This document shows positions 51,478 through 62,000 of a DNA stretch of 64,000 bases, one piece after another. The notes under the pieces were generated by a model. That model had not been told where the DNA came from and did not search any database. It worked only from the letters and a program-made list of their open reading frames with translations. This stretch comes from JANOYY01 sp043720395. GTDB lineage: Bacteria > Actinomycetota > Acidimicrobiia > Acidimicrobiales > JANYDT01. The stretch is from NCBI GenBank assembly GCA_043720395.1, contig JAYSSR010000014.1, forward strand, positions 71,520-135,519, written 5' to 3'. How positions within the stretch are numbered: the stretch's first letter is position 1; the number at the start of each line of letters is the position of its first letter. The translations under genes were made by a program, and so were the position numbers.

Positions 51478-52656
51478 TCAGGAATGGTGCTTGGTCATGG
51501 TCCCGATCCGATCGCCGCGATGCATCGAAATTTTCCTGCCCGGAGGATCCCTCCGGTCTTTCCTCCACCATCTCCGTAAACGCTCGAGAATTCCGAAAAG
51601 AAGCGGAACGAGGATCACCAACTCGAGTCCGGTGATGGCGAGATCGCGAAACGATCGCTCGACTCCGGCCTCTGTCTTCCATTGGTCAGCACATGTCCAC
51701 GACAGCCCTACCGGCCCGCCACACTTGTGCTTCGATGCCTGCGTCACGTATTCCGTCGCGGCAGTCTCGTAACTTGCCTGGGCCTTTTTATAGGCCGTTA
51801 GTTGCTCGCTGACAATCGCCTGCACTTCCGACGACAACACGATCGGTACCCGCTCCGGAAGCGCCGGTGCCTTCGGAGGAACCGGTGCGGTCGTGGCCGG
51901 TTCGATGAATGCTCCTGGGAGGAGAGCGACACCAACGGTGAACGCAACGACTGCGGCCCGAAGCACGTGACGACGGGCGAGCACGGGACTGTTTGCCCAC
52001 TCGACAAACGAATTAAACGACTCGTCCGTGTGAGTCAGAGCGACTTTCGCCTGGGCGATCGGCTGTTCCTCCGTCGCCGGGACGTTCGGCTGATTTCCCT
52101 CCTCGCCAGGATTCGGAGAGAGCAGCGTCCCTACCGTGCCGTCGACGTTATTCAAGGGCAGGCTCCGCGGCTCCAGAACAAACGCTAGGAAGGCCAACGC
52201 GAACGCAACTGACAGCCCAAAAAAGCCGATCGACCAAATTGCGCGGACGGGGACGGACCGGTCCTTTGAAAACTTCAAAGCGAGCAATCCGGTCGTGTAC
52301 ACACCAGCCAGCCACGCCGCTGCGGTCTGGATGAACTTTGCGGCGTCGCGGTACCGCTCGATGACGCCGCCCGCGACTTCGATCATCTTCGTTGCAATTG
52401 CGTTGTCGATCGCAACCTCGGCTTGGACCTCGGCAACTGATCGGCCATTGGCAGCAGTCTGCTCAGCGGCTCGTTCGCTCAGCAGCGCTGCGCTGAGCGA
52501 AGCCCGCTCCGCGCGGATCGCCGCCGCTGCGGCCGCTTTCTCGGCGAGTTCGTAATCGAGCCTTGACTTTTTCATCGCCGCCCACCCAACCGTGAACTGC
52601 TCCTCGGCCGCCGTCCAGCCGCCGACGTTGGTCGGGTCGGGAATCTCCGTTGTCAT
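51478..52656 (-). CDS. Membrane protein of unknown function beside the BREX-2 operon
   Basis: 392 residues from the ATG at 52656 (GGAG 6 nt upstream); I do not recognise the family. Residues ~30-110 form an Ala/Glu-rich helical or coiled-coil region, with four predicted membrane helices at ~110-128, ~140-162, ~231-250 and ~338-358. The positive-inside rule (basic C-terminus RLRRWWRKDRRD) puts the N-terminus, the 163-230 loop and the C-terminus in the cytoplasm. The 251-337 loop, with Cys312 and Cys322, would face outside. It is transcribed divergently from pglW and convergent with the toxin-antitoxin relic. A membrane effector or anchor of the island is possible but unproven. Confidence 0.72.
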   Translation of the reverse strand: MTTEIPDPTNVGGWTAAEEQFTVGWAAMKKSRLDYELAEKAAAAAAIRAERASLSAALLSERAAEQTAANGRSVAEVQAEVAIDNAIATKMIEVAGGVIERYRDAAKFIQTAAAWLAGVYTTGLLALKFSKDRSVPVRAIWSIGFFGLSVAFALAFLAFVLEPRSLPLNNVDGTVGTLLSPNPGEEGNQPNVPATEEQPIAQAKVALTHTDESFNSFVEWANSPVLARRHVLRAAVVAFTVGVALLPGAFIEPATTAPVPPKAPALPERVPIVLSSEVQAIVSEQLTAYKKAQASYETAATEYVTQASKHKCGGPVGLSWTCADQWKTEAGVERSFRDLAITGLELVILVPLLFGILERLRRWWRKDRRDPPGRKISMHRGDRIGTMTKHHS

Positions 52657-52827
52657 ATCGGTCTCCAACTTGTCGTCGGGCGTGACACCTACAGCAATCG
52701 CCACCACGGACCGCGTCCGCGCTGTACAAAGGATTCTGTATCCAGCCGCCCGCCGACACAAGAAGTTTCGCTCGAAATTGCTTCCCGTTGTAGCAACGCC
52801 CGGCCCCGTCGGCAAGACTGACCCACG

Positions 52828-55800
52828 GTGGAACCTCCCCTGTGGACAGAGAGCGGCGCATCGCGCTTCGCATGGGAACGCGAGGCGCTGGAGTACGTGC
52901 GCGGCTTCCTCCCCAACCACGAGCCGTTCCGCGCCTGGTCCAACGCCGAGTTCATTGCCGACGACGGCTCCGTCAACGAGGTCGACCTACTCGTGGTCGT
53001 ACCGAACGGGTTCTTCCTCGTCGAGATCAAGTCGTTCCCCGCGGGCGTGCTCACGGGCGACACGCAACTGTGGCGGTGGCGTCGCCCGGACGGCTCGACT
53101 GGCACCTACGACCATCCGCTGATCGCCACCGACCGCAAGGCCAAGCGTCTCAAATCGCTGCTCGCGAAACAACCAGCGCTACGACGCGAGCGGCTCCCGT
53201 TCGTGAACGCCCTCGTGTTCCTTTCCTCGCCCGATCTCTCCGTGCAGCTCGAAGGTCTCGCGAAGGCCCGAGTTGTGGGGCGCGACAACGCCAAACTGCC
53301 ACAGATAAAAGACACGCTCGCCGACCCATCCACGGCGGGCATACGTGGCACCGCCATCAACCGTCCGCTGTCGAAGGCGATCGCGGAGGCGGTCAGCCAG
53401 GCCGGTATCCGACGCTCAACGGGCCAGTCACGACTCGGCGATTGGACGCTCACCGACCTGCTCGACGAGGGCCCCGGCTGGCAGGACTTTGCGGCGAACC
53501 GGACCAACCCGAGCATCGATCGCCGCGTCCGTATCTACCTCGCCGGGCGGGCCACGACCACGGCCGGCGAGGCCGCGCTCAAGGCCACTGCGCACAACGA
53601 GTTCCGGCTGCTCGAACGTCTCAAGCACCCAAACATCTCGCAAGTTCGAGACCTTCAGCAGCACGAGCATGGCCCGGCGCTCCTCCTCGACCGCGACGTC
53701 AACGAGCAGCGCCTCGACCTGTGGGCTGCGGAAGGACTTGCGTCGGTCGACCTCCTCGACCGTCTGACGCTGATTCGCCAGCTCGGTGAAGCCCTCACGT
53801 ATGCGCACCGAAGTGGCGTCACCCATCGCATGCTCATCCCGCGCAACGTCCTCGTGCGAAAGGCGAGCACAGCCACCCTCCCCCAGCTCATCATCGGCCA
53901 CTGGAACCTCGGCACCGCGGAGGAGTCCACGCGGCTCACCATGCACGGGTCAGACGAATCCGTCGGCATGGAGATGGCCGAGCGCCTCGACGAGCAGGAG
54001 CGCGTCTACGTCGCCCCCGAAGTTGCCGTCGCCGACCGACCCAACGGGGTCGCCGTCGACGTGTTCTCCCTCGGCGCAATCGCCGCGCTGATCCTGGTCG
54101 GCCGGCCACCTGCTCCCGACCTCGAATCCCGCGAGTCAATGCTCGCGGCGAACGATGGCTTTGTGCTCGCCGACACCGTTCCTGCGGCGATGAGCGACGT
54201 GGTCACGTGGGCCACTAACCCCAACCCGTCCGACCGTTTGCAGTCGGTCGAGGAGTTCCTTTTCGAACTCGACGCTGCCCTCGAAAAGGAGACCGCCCCC
54301 ACCGAGGTCGACCCGTTCGACGCAAACCAGGGCGATCTCCTCGAAGGCGGCTGGGAGTTCATGCGCCGCCTCGGCAGCGGCGCAACCGCGGTCGCCGTGC
54401 TGTGTGGCAAAGGCCGCCGCGCACACGGTTCGACAGGCATCCGCGAGGCATCGAAGTACGCCCTCGTCGAGGTGCTGAAGATCGCCCGCAACGACGACCA
54501 TGCGCAGCGTCTGCGCGACGAGGCCGACGTCCTCCAGCAGCTCGCCGCGCTCGATCCGCCGCCCGTCGGCATCGTGGAATTCCGAGGCATCGACCGGGTT
54601 GGCGGGCACACCACGTTGCACCTCTCGCCGGCGGGCGATGTCGAACGCCCGGATGAGATGACGCTCGGGAGCAGGCTTCGCCGCAGCGGCCGCCTCAGTC
54701 TCGACACGCTCACACGGTGGGGCGACGATCTCTTACAGACGTTGGCCACGCTGGAACGCGCGGGAGTCGCACACCGCGACATCAAGCCCGACAACCTCGG
54801 CGTTCTCGCAACCGGGAAGAGCAAGGCACTGCATCTCGTCCTGTTCGACTTCTCGCTCGCGAAGACGCCGCCCACGGATCTGAACGCGGGCACGCCCGGC
54901 TACATCGACCCGTTCCTACCCGAGCGGAAGCTGAAACGCTGGGACACCTCCGCCGACCGATACTCCGCCGCGGCCACCCTGTTCGAGATGGCAACGGGAT
55001 CACGTCCGATGTGGGGCGATGGCTCAGCGGACCCGCGTCACCTGACCGACGATCTCCCCAACGTCGAAACCGTCTCCTTCGATCCCGCAGTCGCCGACGG
55101 ACTCTCCCGGTTCTTCACGAAGGCCCTCCACCGCAACACCGAATCGCGCTACGGCACCGCCGAAGACATGCGCGTTGCGTGGCACATCGCGCTGTCCGGC
55201 ACCTCGGTCCCGACCACACTTCCTGTGTCATCAACATCGTTCAAAACCGAACGGTTTGACCCCGAACGATCGGTGCACGAGCTCGGCCTCTCCCCCGCCG
55301 CGATCGGCCAACTCGAAGACGCCGACGTGCACACCGTCGAACAACTCACACAGGTGAACAGCACATCGATCGGACGCGTGCGAACGATCACCCGCAAAGT
55401 CCGCCTGGAGATCCTCACGGCAGCTGCGACACAACGCCGTCTCCGAGAGGCTTCGCCGACACAACCCAACGGGCAAACGGACGATCCCGACTCGACCTCT
55501 GAGGTCCGCTCCATCGACGCGTTCGTGAAGGCGCTTGTCCCCGGCGAAGTCGGTCCGCTCAAGGCTGAACGCGTTCTCGTGCAGCGTCTCCTCGGGCTCG
55601 CGCCTTCGGTCCCAAGTTCGAGTGCGCCGTCGACCCAGAGCGCCTGGTTCGGTCCACTCGACGCTGCACGGCTCGGACTCGATTCCCCGGCCGAGGTCCG
55701 AGCGTTGCTCGGTCTCCAAAAGGCGAGGTGGACCAAGAAGCTCCCGATGAAACGCCTCCGCGACGACCTCGCGGCGCTTCTCCAACGAAGCGAAGGGATC

Positions 55801-57093
55801 GCGTCGGGCGATGAACTCGCACGCCGCCTGATCGCACGCCGCGGCACGATCATGGTCGGCGAACAGCGGATCGTGCACGCACGAGCGGTCGTGCGCGCCG
55901 CGTTGGAAACGGCCGCCCCCGAAGACCGTTTTGTATGGCGACGCCTGCCGAGCGGTTCCGTGGTGGTGGCACTCGACACCGACGAGTCACAGAGCGACAC
56001 CGGCGAAGAGACAGACCGCGCACAGGAACTCAGCGACTACGCCGCACAACTTGGTACGTGTGCAGATGAAATCGCGACCTACGATCCGCTGGCCTCGCCG
56101 CAGCGGGCGATCGCGATGCTCCGTGCGATTGCACGGCCCGCGCACATGCTGGAGTTGACCGACGCTCGACTCGCCAGGCTTGCCGCCGACTCATCGCACA
56201 GCGCAGCACTCTCCAGTCGCAGCGAGCTGTACCCGCGAGGGTTGAGCGCCGAGCGGTCGGTGTCGCTCGCCCGTGCTGCGCTGCTGGGATCGGGAACCCT
56301 GTCGGAGGATCAGGTCCGCGAACGCGTGGCGGCGAGATTCCCCGAAGCAGCGCCGCTCCCCGAACTCGCTGGCATGCTCCCGCTGCTGCGCGACATCGGC
56401 ATTGTGTACATCCACTCGAACCCGCCCGGCTTTCGCGTCATCGCGTTTGCGAACGGTGCAACGTCGACTGCGCTCACGCCACAGAGCACACGGCTGTGGA
56501 CGCGCCCCGCCACCGAGGAGGTCGCTGAACGCACCAGCGAGGTCACCGCCAAACTCGCGCGAACACAGGCGGAAGGCGGCTATCTCGTGTGCTCCGTGAA
56601 GCCCGCGTTCTTCGAACTCGCCGAGCGGACGTTGGAGCGCATGGGTGCCGAGTTCGTCGACTTCGACGCGACGTTCCTCGCCCACCTTGAGGCCGTCGCA
56701 CAGGAGCGCAAGGTCCGCTGGGACGCGATCCTCGCCGCCGACGCCGCCGGTCCAGAACAGGCCATGTGGGGGCGTCTCGTTGCCGTGGTCGAAGATGCCC
56801 GCCGACACGTTGAAGCCGACCTCCTCGCCAAGGGCCCGACGGTCGTGCTGTCTCGCTGCGGTCTCCTGGCCCGGTTCAACCAGCTCGGCATGCTCGACCG
56901 ACTCCGCGAAGCCACGACCCGACAGCACGCGCAGGGCCAGACCCTTCGGACGTTGTGGGTCGTGGTCCCCACCAACGACCTCAGCGCGCCGGTCACGATC
57001 CACGAACGAGCCGTGCCCGCCACGCCCGGAATGACCGAACGCTTGACGCTCGACGAGGCATGGTTCCGAACGCCCGACAAGGTCGATGCATGA
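52828..57093 (+). CDS. pglW: BREX type 2 kinase PglW (NERD + tandem kinase domains)
   Basis: 1,421 residues. Residues ~15-130 are a NERD nuclease-related domain (NEVDLLVVVPNGFFLVEIKSF, with the Glu-x-Lys of PD-(D/E)XK folds). A first kinase-like domain (~230-480) has the catalytic loop as THRMLIPRNVLV, lacking the HRD Asp, so it is probably a pseudokinase. The second (~500-790) has Lys in ALVEVLKIA, a complete HRDIKPDN loop near residue 648, and DFSLAK in place of DFG. An HhH-like segment (LSPAAIGQLEDADVHTVEQL, ~820) and a long helical C-terminus follow. PglW is the Ser/Thr kinase of the phage-growth-limitation/BREX-2 system, whose target is unclear. GTG start; operon with rloA, rloB, pglX and pglY. 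Confidence 0.93.
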   Translation: MEPPLWTESGASRFAWEREALEYVRGFLPNHEPFRAWSNAEFIADDGSVNEVDLLVVVPNGFFLVEIKSFPAGVLTGDTQLWRWRRPDGSTGTYDHPLIATDRKAKRLKSLLAKQPALRRERLPFVNALVFLSSPDLSVQLEGLAKARVVGRDNAKLPQIKDTLADPSTAGIRGTAINRPLSKAIAEAVSQAGIRRSTGQSRLGDWTLTDLLDEGPGWQDFAANRTNPSIDRRVRIYLAGRATTTAGEAALKATAHNEFRLLERLKHPNISQVRDLQQHEHGPALLLDRDVNEQRLDLWAAEGLASVDLLDRLTLIRQLGEALTYAHRSGVTHRMLIPRNVLVRKASTATLPQLIIGHWNLGTAEESTRLTMHGSDESVGMEMAERLDEQERVYVAPEVAVADRPNGVAVDVFSLGAIAALILVGRPPAPDLESRESMLAANDGFVLADTVPAAMSDVVTWATNPNPSDRLQSVEEFLFELDAALEKETAPTEVDPFDANQGDLLEGGWEFMRRLGSGATAVAVLCGKGRRAHGSTGIREASKYALVEVLKIARNDDHAQRLRDEADVLQQLAALDPPPVGIVEFRGIDRVGGHTTLHLSPAGDVERPDEMTLGSRLRRSGRLSLDTLTRWGDDLLQTLATLERAGVAHRDIKPDNLGVLATGKSKALHLVLFDFSLAKTPPTDLNAGTPGYIDPFLPERKLKRWDTSADRYSAAATLFEMATGSRPMWGDGSADPRHLTDDLPNVETVSFDPAVADGLSRFFTKALHRNTESRYGTAEDMRVAWHIALSGTSVPTTLPVSSTSFKTERFDPERSVHELGLSPAAIGQLEDADVHTVEQLTQVNSTSIGRVRTITRKVRLEILTAAATQRRLREASPTQPNGQTDDPDSTSEVRSIDAFVKALVPGEVGPLKAERVLVQRLLGLAPSVPSSSAPSTQSAWFGPLDAARLGLDSPAEVRALLGLQKARWTKKLPMKRLRDDLAALLQRSEGIASGDELARRLIARRGTIMVGEQRIVHARAVVRAALETAAPEDRFVWRRLPSGSVVVALDTDESQSDTGEETDRAQELSDYAAQLGTCADEIATYDPLASPQRAIAMLRAIARPAHMLELTDARLARLAADSSHSAALSSRSELYPRGLSAERSVSLARAALLGSGTLSEDQVRERVAARFPEAAPLPELAGMLPLLRDIGIVYIHSNPPGFRVIAFANGATSTALTPQSTRLWTRPATEEVAERTSEVTAKLARTQAEGGYLVCSVKPAFFELAERTLERMGAEFVDFDATFLAHLEAVAQERKVRWDAILAADAAGPEQAMWGRLVAVVEDARRHVEADLLAKGPTVVLSRCGLLARFNQLGMLDRLREATTRQHAQGQTLRTLWVVVPTNDLSAPVTIHERAVPATPGMTERLTLDEAWFRTPDKVDA

Positions 57094-57114
57094 CAACACG
57101 TGCGAGAGAATTTG

Positions 57115-57164
57115 CGTTTCGATTCACTTTTCGACACACTTTGGTCGAAACATCCATCGAAACG
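57115..57164. promoter_or_regulatory. Nested palindrome between pglW and rloA
   Basis: CGTTTCGAT (57115-57123) pairs with ATCGAAACG (57156-57164), and inside it TTTCGAC (57129-57135) pairs with GTCGAAA (57144-57150); the two 5-nt gaps are symmetric and the loop is 8 nt. It lies in an AT-richer 96-bp gap in an otherwise tight operon. It may be an operator for a dimer pair, an internal promoter or an attenuator for the RloA/RloB genes. Confidence 0.75.
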
Positions 57165-57189
57165 CGGATCGTCTCGTACAAAGGCACCC

Positions 57190-58413
57190 ATGCTCCTTCG
57201 GTTTGAGGTCTCGAACCACCGCTCCATCATGGAACCGGTCGAGCTGTCCATGATCGCCGCCGACGGCGACCGACCGGCCGCGCGCTCCTTCGACAAACTC
57301 GACGAGAAGGTGCTTGCCGTCGCCGGTATCTACGGGCCGAACGCGTCCGGCAAGTCGAACGTGCTCGAAGCGCTCGCGTGGCTGTGCAACGCAGTCGGGC
57401 AGTCGTTTCGCACGTGGGACGCCGACGTGCCGCGAGACCCGTTCCGTTTCGGTGCCGGTCCCAGCACGCCATCCACCTACGAGGTCGACGTGATGGTCGA
57501 CGGAGTCCGGTATGGCTACCGGCTCGAAGTCGACAGCGAGCAGGTCCTCTACGAGTCGCTGCACTACTACCCGCACAAGCGCAAGAACACACTCTTCGAG
57601 CGACGGGGGCTCGACTTCGCGCCGGGCCGCGACATGACCGCAGCAAAGGGCATCGGCGATCTCGTGTCACCTCGGACGTTGGTGCTGTCATCGGCGATGC
57701 GCCTCGATCACCGTGTTGTTGCGCCGTTCGGGCGAACCATTGCAGGCGGTCGGCTATTCGGACGTTCCCGAGGCCGCCTGATCCCGTCGGTCAGCTGGGG
57801 CGTATCAACGGCGCGCTGGTTCCAAGAGGCACAGGTCAGCTTGTTCGACGACCCGGACCGGCCCGATCTCAACCGGAAGGATTCGGCCTTGAAGATGCTC
57901 CAGTTCGCGGATCTCGGCATCAGCGACGTCCGGTTCGTCGACGATGCGGAGGGCCGACGCCGCACGCAGCTCGTGCATCGAGCGGGCACCGAAGAGGTGG
58001 CCTTCGACATGGCCGACGAGTCCGTCGGTACGCAAACCTGGTATCGCTTGATTGGCACGTTGCTCGGTGCTCTCGAACGCGGTCAGTTGATCCTGTTCGA
58101 TGAACTCGACGCCAGCCTCCACCCCGCCCTGTCGGCACGACTCGTCGAACTGTTCCAAGATCCGGCCACGAATCCGAAGGGCGCGCAGCTGATCTTCACG
58201 TCGCACGACACGAGCCTGCTGAACCAACTCAACCGCGACGAAGTGTGGTTCACGGAGAAGACCGAGAACGCGATGACGACACTCGCAGCACTCGCCGAGT
58301 ACAAGGTGCGCAAGGAATCAAACATCGAGCGCTCGTATCTGCAGGGTCGTTTCGGCGCGGTGCCGGATCTTGATCGTTGGCTGCTTCACGAGGCGATCGG
58401 AATCGCGGGCTGA
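57190..58413 (+). CDS. AAA ATPase, RloA-like (AAA_15/OLD type)
   Basis: 407 residues from the ATG at 57190 (AAAGG upstream); the frame above is non-family. Motifs: FEVSNHRSI (typical N-terminal strand), Walker A GPNASGKSNVLEAL, a signature-like ADESVGTQTWYRLIG, Walker B LILFDELDASLHP and TSHD. The AAA_15 fold and the following TOPRIM-type gene are the arrangement of RloA/RloB, and of AriA/AriB in PARIS. Its likely role is a sensor/switch for the RloB effector. The embedded location between pglW and pglX is notable. Confidence 0.88.
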   Translation: MLLRFEVSNHRSIMEPVELSMIAADGDRPAARSFDKLDEKVLAVAGIYGPNASGKSNVLEALAWLCNAVGQSFRTWDADVPRDPFRFGAGPSTPSTYEVDVMVDGVRYGYRLEVDSEQVLYESLHYYPHKRKNTLFERRGLDFAPGRDMTAAKGIGDLVSPRTLVLSSAMRLDHRVVAPFGRTIAGGRLFGRSRGRLIPSVSWGVSTARWFQEAQVSLFDDPDRPDLNRKDSALKMLQFADLGISDVRFVDDAEGRRRTQLVHRAGTEEVAFDMADESVGTQTWYRLIGTLLGALERGQLILFDELDASLHPALSARLVELFQDPATNPKGAQLIFTSHDTSLLNQLNRDEVWFTEKTENAMTTLAALAEYKVRKESNIERSYLQGRFGAVPDLDRWLLHEAIGIAG

Positions 58414-58416
58414 CCA

Positions 58417-59052
58417 GTGGCACGGCGCATACCGACGGACAACCCGCTCCTACGACGAACCGATCAGCGCACTCCGCGCAAGGTGATCAAGCTGTTCTGC
58501 GAGGGCAGCAGAACAGAGCACGACTATTTCAACGCGTTGAAGCGGTTGCCGAGCGTTCGCGACGCGTCGTCGGTCGAGATCCGACTCGCCGCAAGCGGAG
58601 GAAACAGTCCGATGACGTTGGTGGACAAGGCGTGCGCGGCGAAAGCGAACGAGGCCGAACTCGATGAGGTGTGGTGCGTGTACGACGTGGAAGCCAAGGC
58701 AGACAAGCCCGGCCATCACCCTCACCTCGAAAAGGCGCGTGTGAAGGCTAGGGACAACGACGTTGAACTCGCGGTGTCGAATCCGTGCTTCGAGCTCTGG
58801 CTTATCCTCCACCTGCATGCCGACCCGCACCCGACCGCATTCCTGACCACACCTGCGGCGGAAAGCTTGCGGCGCGCGCTCGACGCCAGCTCCGGCAAGG
58901 AAGTCGATGCCGCAAAGTATGTGCCCCATCTCGCGTTGGCGAAGGACCGAGCCGAGCAGCTGGAGCGCAAGCACACCGGCGACCAGACCATGTTCCCGGC
59001 CAACAACCCGTCGAGCACGGTGTTCCGACTTCTGACGGCAGTGGGATTATGA
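58417..59052 (+). CDS. rloB: RloB-like TOPRIM protein
   Basis: 211 residues from a GTG 3 nt after the rloA-like stop. The N-terminus VIKLFCEGSRTEHDYFNALK carries the TOPRIM-type Glu; the second acidic site is EVWCVYDVEAKADKPGHH, where the usual Asp-x-Asp is Asp-x-Glu; AVSNPCFELWLILHLH is the conserved RloB middle motif. RloB proteins are presumed nucleases acting with RloA; in PARIS the equivalent TOPRIM protein cuts a tRNA after release by the ATPase. That activity is inferred for this protein. Confidence 0.88.
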   Translation: MARRIPTDNPLLRRTDQRTPRKVIKLFCEGSRTEHDYFNALKRLPSVRDASSVEIRLAASGGNSPMTLVDKACAAKANEAELDEVWCVYDVEAKADKPGHHPHLEKARVKARDNDVELAVSNPCFELWLILHLHADPHPTAFLTTPAAESLRRALDASSGKEVDAAKYVPHLALAKDRAEQLERKHTGDQTMFPANNPSSTVFRLLTAVGL

Positions 59053-59080
59053 GTGCACCGACCGATGAGGCGAGCTTCCG

Positions 59081-62000
59081 ATGATCGGGCCCAAGGAGTT
59101 GCTCGACGAATCGAAGAAGTTGGTCAAGCGGCTGGTCGCGGATATGCGGATATCGATTGCTGCGAACGAGCACCTCGCGGCGAGCGTCGACGCCGAGTAT
59201 GCGAAGGCGCTGTCGGCCAACCGGACGGGGCTGTCGAAGCTCGACTGGGTGGAGGGGTGGATCGCACAGGGGGCGGTGGGGTGGGTGCTCGGGTGCGTGT
59301 TCGTGCGCTTCTGCGAGGACAACGGTTTGGTCGACGAGCCTCGGCTCAGTGGGCCGGGGAACCGGCTTGCACTGGCGAAGGATCATCGATCTGCGTACTT
59401 AGTATCCAACCCGGCGCACGATGATCGCCATTGGCTCCGCCACGTGTTCACCGCCTACGCGGCGTTGCCCGGAACGTCGGGCATCTTCGGCCCCGCGAAC
59501 CCCGTGTGGCTGCTCGCTCCCACGGCCGACGGCGGTCGCGAGATCACGGAGTTCTGGTGGACGCTGGCCGCCGATCGCAACGAGGTCCGCTTCGAATTCA
59601 CCGACCCCGATCTGACGACGCGCTTCCTCGGCGATCTGTACCAGGACCTGTCGGATCACGCGAAGAAGACGTTCGCGTTGCTGCAAACGCCGATCTTCGT
59701 AGAGGAGTTCATCCTCGATCGGACCCTTGACCCGGCCGTCGAAACGTTCGGTGTCGCCGAGGTCCGACTCATCGACCCAACGTGTGGGTCCGGCCACTTC
59801 CTCCTCGGTGCCTTCGACCGACTCGTCGCCCGTTGGCGCGAGGCGGCACCGGGAACTTCGGACCGGGAGATCGCCCGCCGCGCACTCGACGCGATCGCGG
59901 GCGTCGATCTCAACCCGTTCGCCGCGTCAATCGCACGATTCCGACTTTTAGTGAGCGCGCTGAAGGTTTCCGGAAGCCGCCGTCTTGCTGACGCACCGGA
60001 TTTTCCCATTCACGTTGCAGTCGGCGACTCGCTGCGCCACGGCGAGCTGGAGACCGAGCTGCCCGGCATCAACGTCGACCACCTCGTCGCCGAACACCAC
60101 AGCTATTCGAGTGAGGACGTCGCGGAGGCTCGACGGCTATTGACGCAGCAGTACCACGCTGTGGTCGGCAACCCGCCCTACATCGTCGTGAAGGACAAAG
60201 CAGTCAACGAGCTGTACCGCCGACGGTTCAAGACGTGCAAGGGAAAGTATTCGCTCGGCGTTCCATTCACGGAGAAGTTCTGGACCCTCGCCGTTCGCGG
60301 TGACGGCCTCGACAAGGCCCAGGCCGGCTACGTCGGACTGATCACCGCGAACTCGTTCATGAAACGGGAGATGGGATCCAAGCTCATCGAAGAGTGGCTA
60401 CCTCACCGCGACCTCACGCACGTGATCGACACGTCAGGTGCATACATCCCCGGGCACGGCACACCTACGGTCATCCTGCTCGGACGCAACCGTTTGCCAG
60501 TGCTCGACACGGTCCGAACGGTCATGGGCATCCGCGGTGAGCCTTCCCGTCCGACCGACGCGGCGAAGGGTTTGGTGTGGTCCTCGATCATGGAACTTGT
60601 CGATCGGCCGGGCGAGCAGAGCGCCTACGTGTCGGTCACCGATCTCCAGCGGACCCTGCTTGGCAAGCATCCTTGGAGCATCGGCGGTGGAGGTGCGTCG
60701 GAGTTGAAGGAGCTACTACACGCAACTACTACTCGCCTTGAGGACCTGATCAAGTCGATCGGGTTTGTTGGCATAAGCGGGTTCGATGACATTGCCCTGC
60801 GCGAGACGGCCGCATTCCAAAGGAACCTCGTCGAACAACACACGGTTCAACCTTTGGTGTCTGGCGATCAGGTTCGAGATTGGGGCTGCTCAACTAAAAT
60901 TTCCGCGTACTTCCCGTACCGCGATGGCGAGTTGCTCGAGCTCGAGGGTATGACCAACGCCATACGAACGCTATGGCCGCACAGGACGATGCTGCGAAAT
61001 CGTCCGACCTTTTCAGGGCGCACCTACGCTGATGAGGGAAGGCCATGGTGGGAGTGGCACCAAATTAATCAAGACCGTCTGAAGACGCCGTTGTCGATTG
61101 TGTTTGCGTTTGTAGCCACGCACAACCACTTCGTGCTCGATCGAGGCGGGAAGGTCTTCAAGCAGTCGGCACCTGTGATCAAACTGCCAGCAGGCTCAAA
61201 CGAGGACGCGCACTTGCCGCTGCTCGGACTGCTCAACAGTTCGACCTTCGGAATGCTCATGCGTTTTGGTGCTCCAGACAAGGGAAACGGTGGCATTGGA
61301 GGTGGCATCGCGAGCGAGGACTGGGAACGCTTCTTCATGTTCAATGGCTCACTTCTCGAGAAGATGCCGGTACCCACGTCGCTTGAAACCCCCTACGGGC
61401 AGCTGCTCGACGGCCTGGCCACAGCATTGGCAGCCGTCTCACCCGAATCGCTCTGCGCCGCCCAACCCCCAACCGCCACCATCCTCACCGACGCGCATGA
61501 GCGGTGCAACACCATACGCGCGCAGATGATCAGCGCGCAGGAGGAGTTGGACTGGCACGTCTACCGGCTCTATGGGCTCGTGGACGAGGACCTCACCTAC
61601 CCAATCGAACAGCTACCCGACCTGGCGCTCGGAGAGCGTGCCTTTGAGATCGTCCTCGCGCGCAAGATGGCCGATGGCGAGGAGGACACCACGTGGTTCA
61701 AGCGTCACGGTTCCACGCCGATCACCGAACTGCCGGAGCACTGGCCCGACGGGTACCGGGCCCTTGTGCAGCGTCGCATCGACCTTATCGAGTCGGACCT
61801 CAATATCGGGCTGATCGAGAAGCCGGAGTACAAGCGTCGATGGAATACCGCGAGCTGGGAGACCCAGGAACACGATGCACTGCGCTCGTGGCTGCTCGAT
61901 CGGCTCGAATCGGATCGCTATTGGGGCACACCCGAGGTGACCACCGTGGGGCGACTGGCGGGACAGGCCCGGCGCGACGGCGAGTTCGTGCGGGTCGCTG

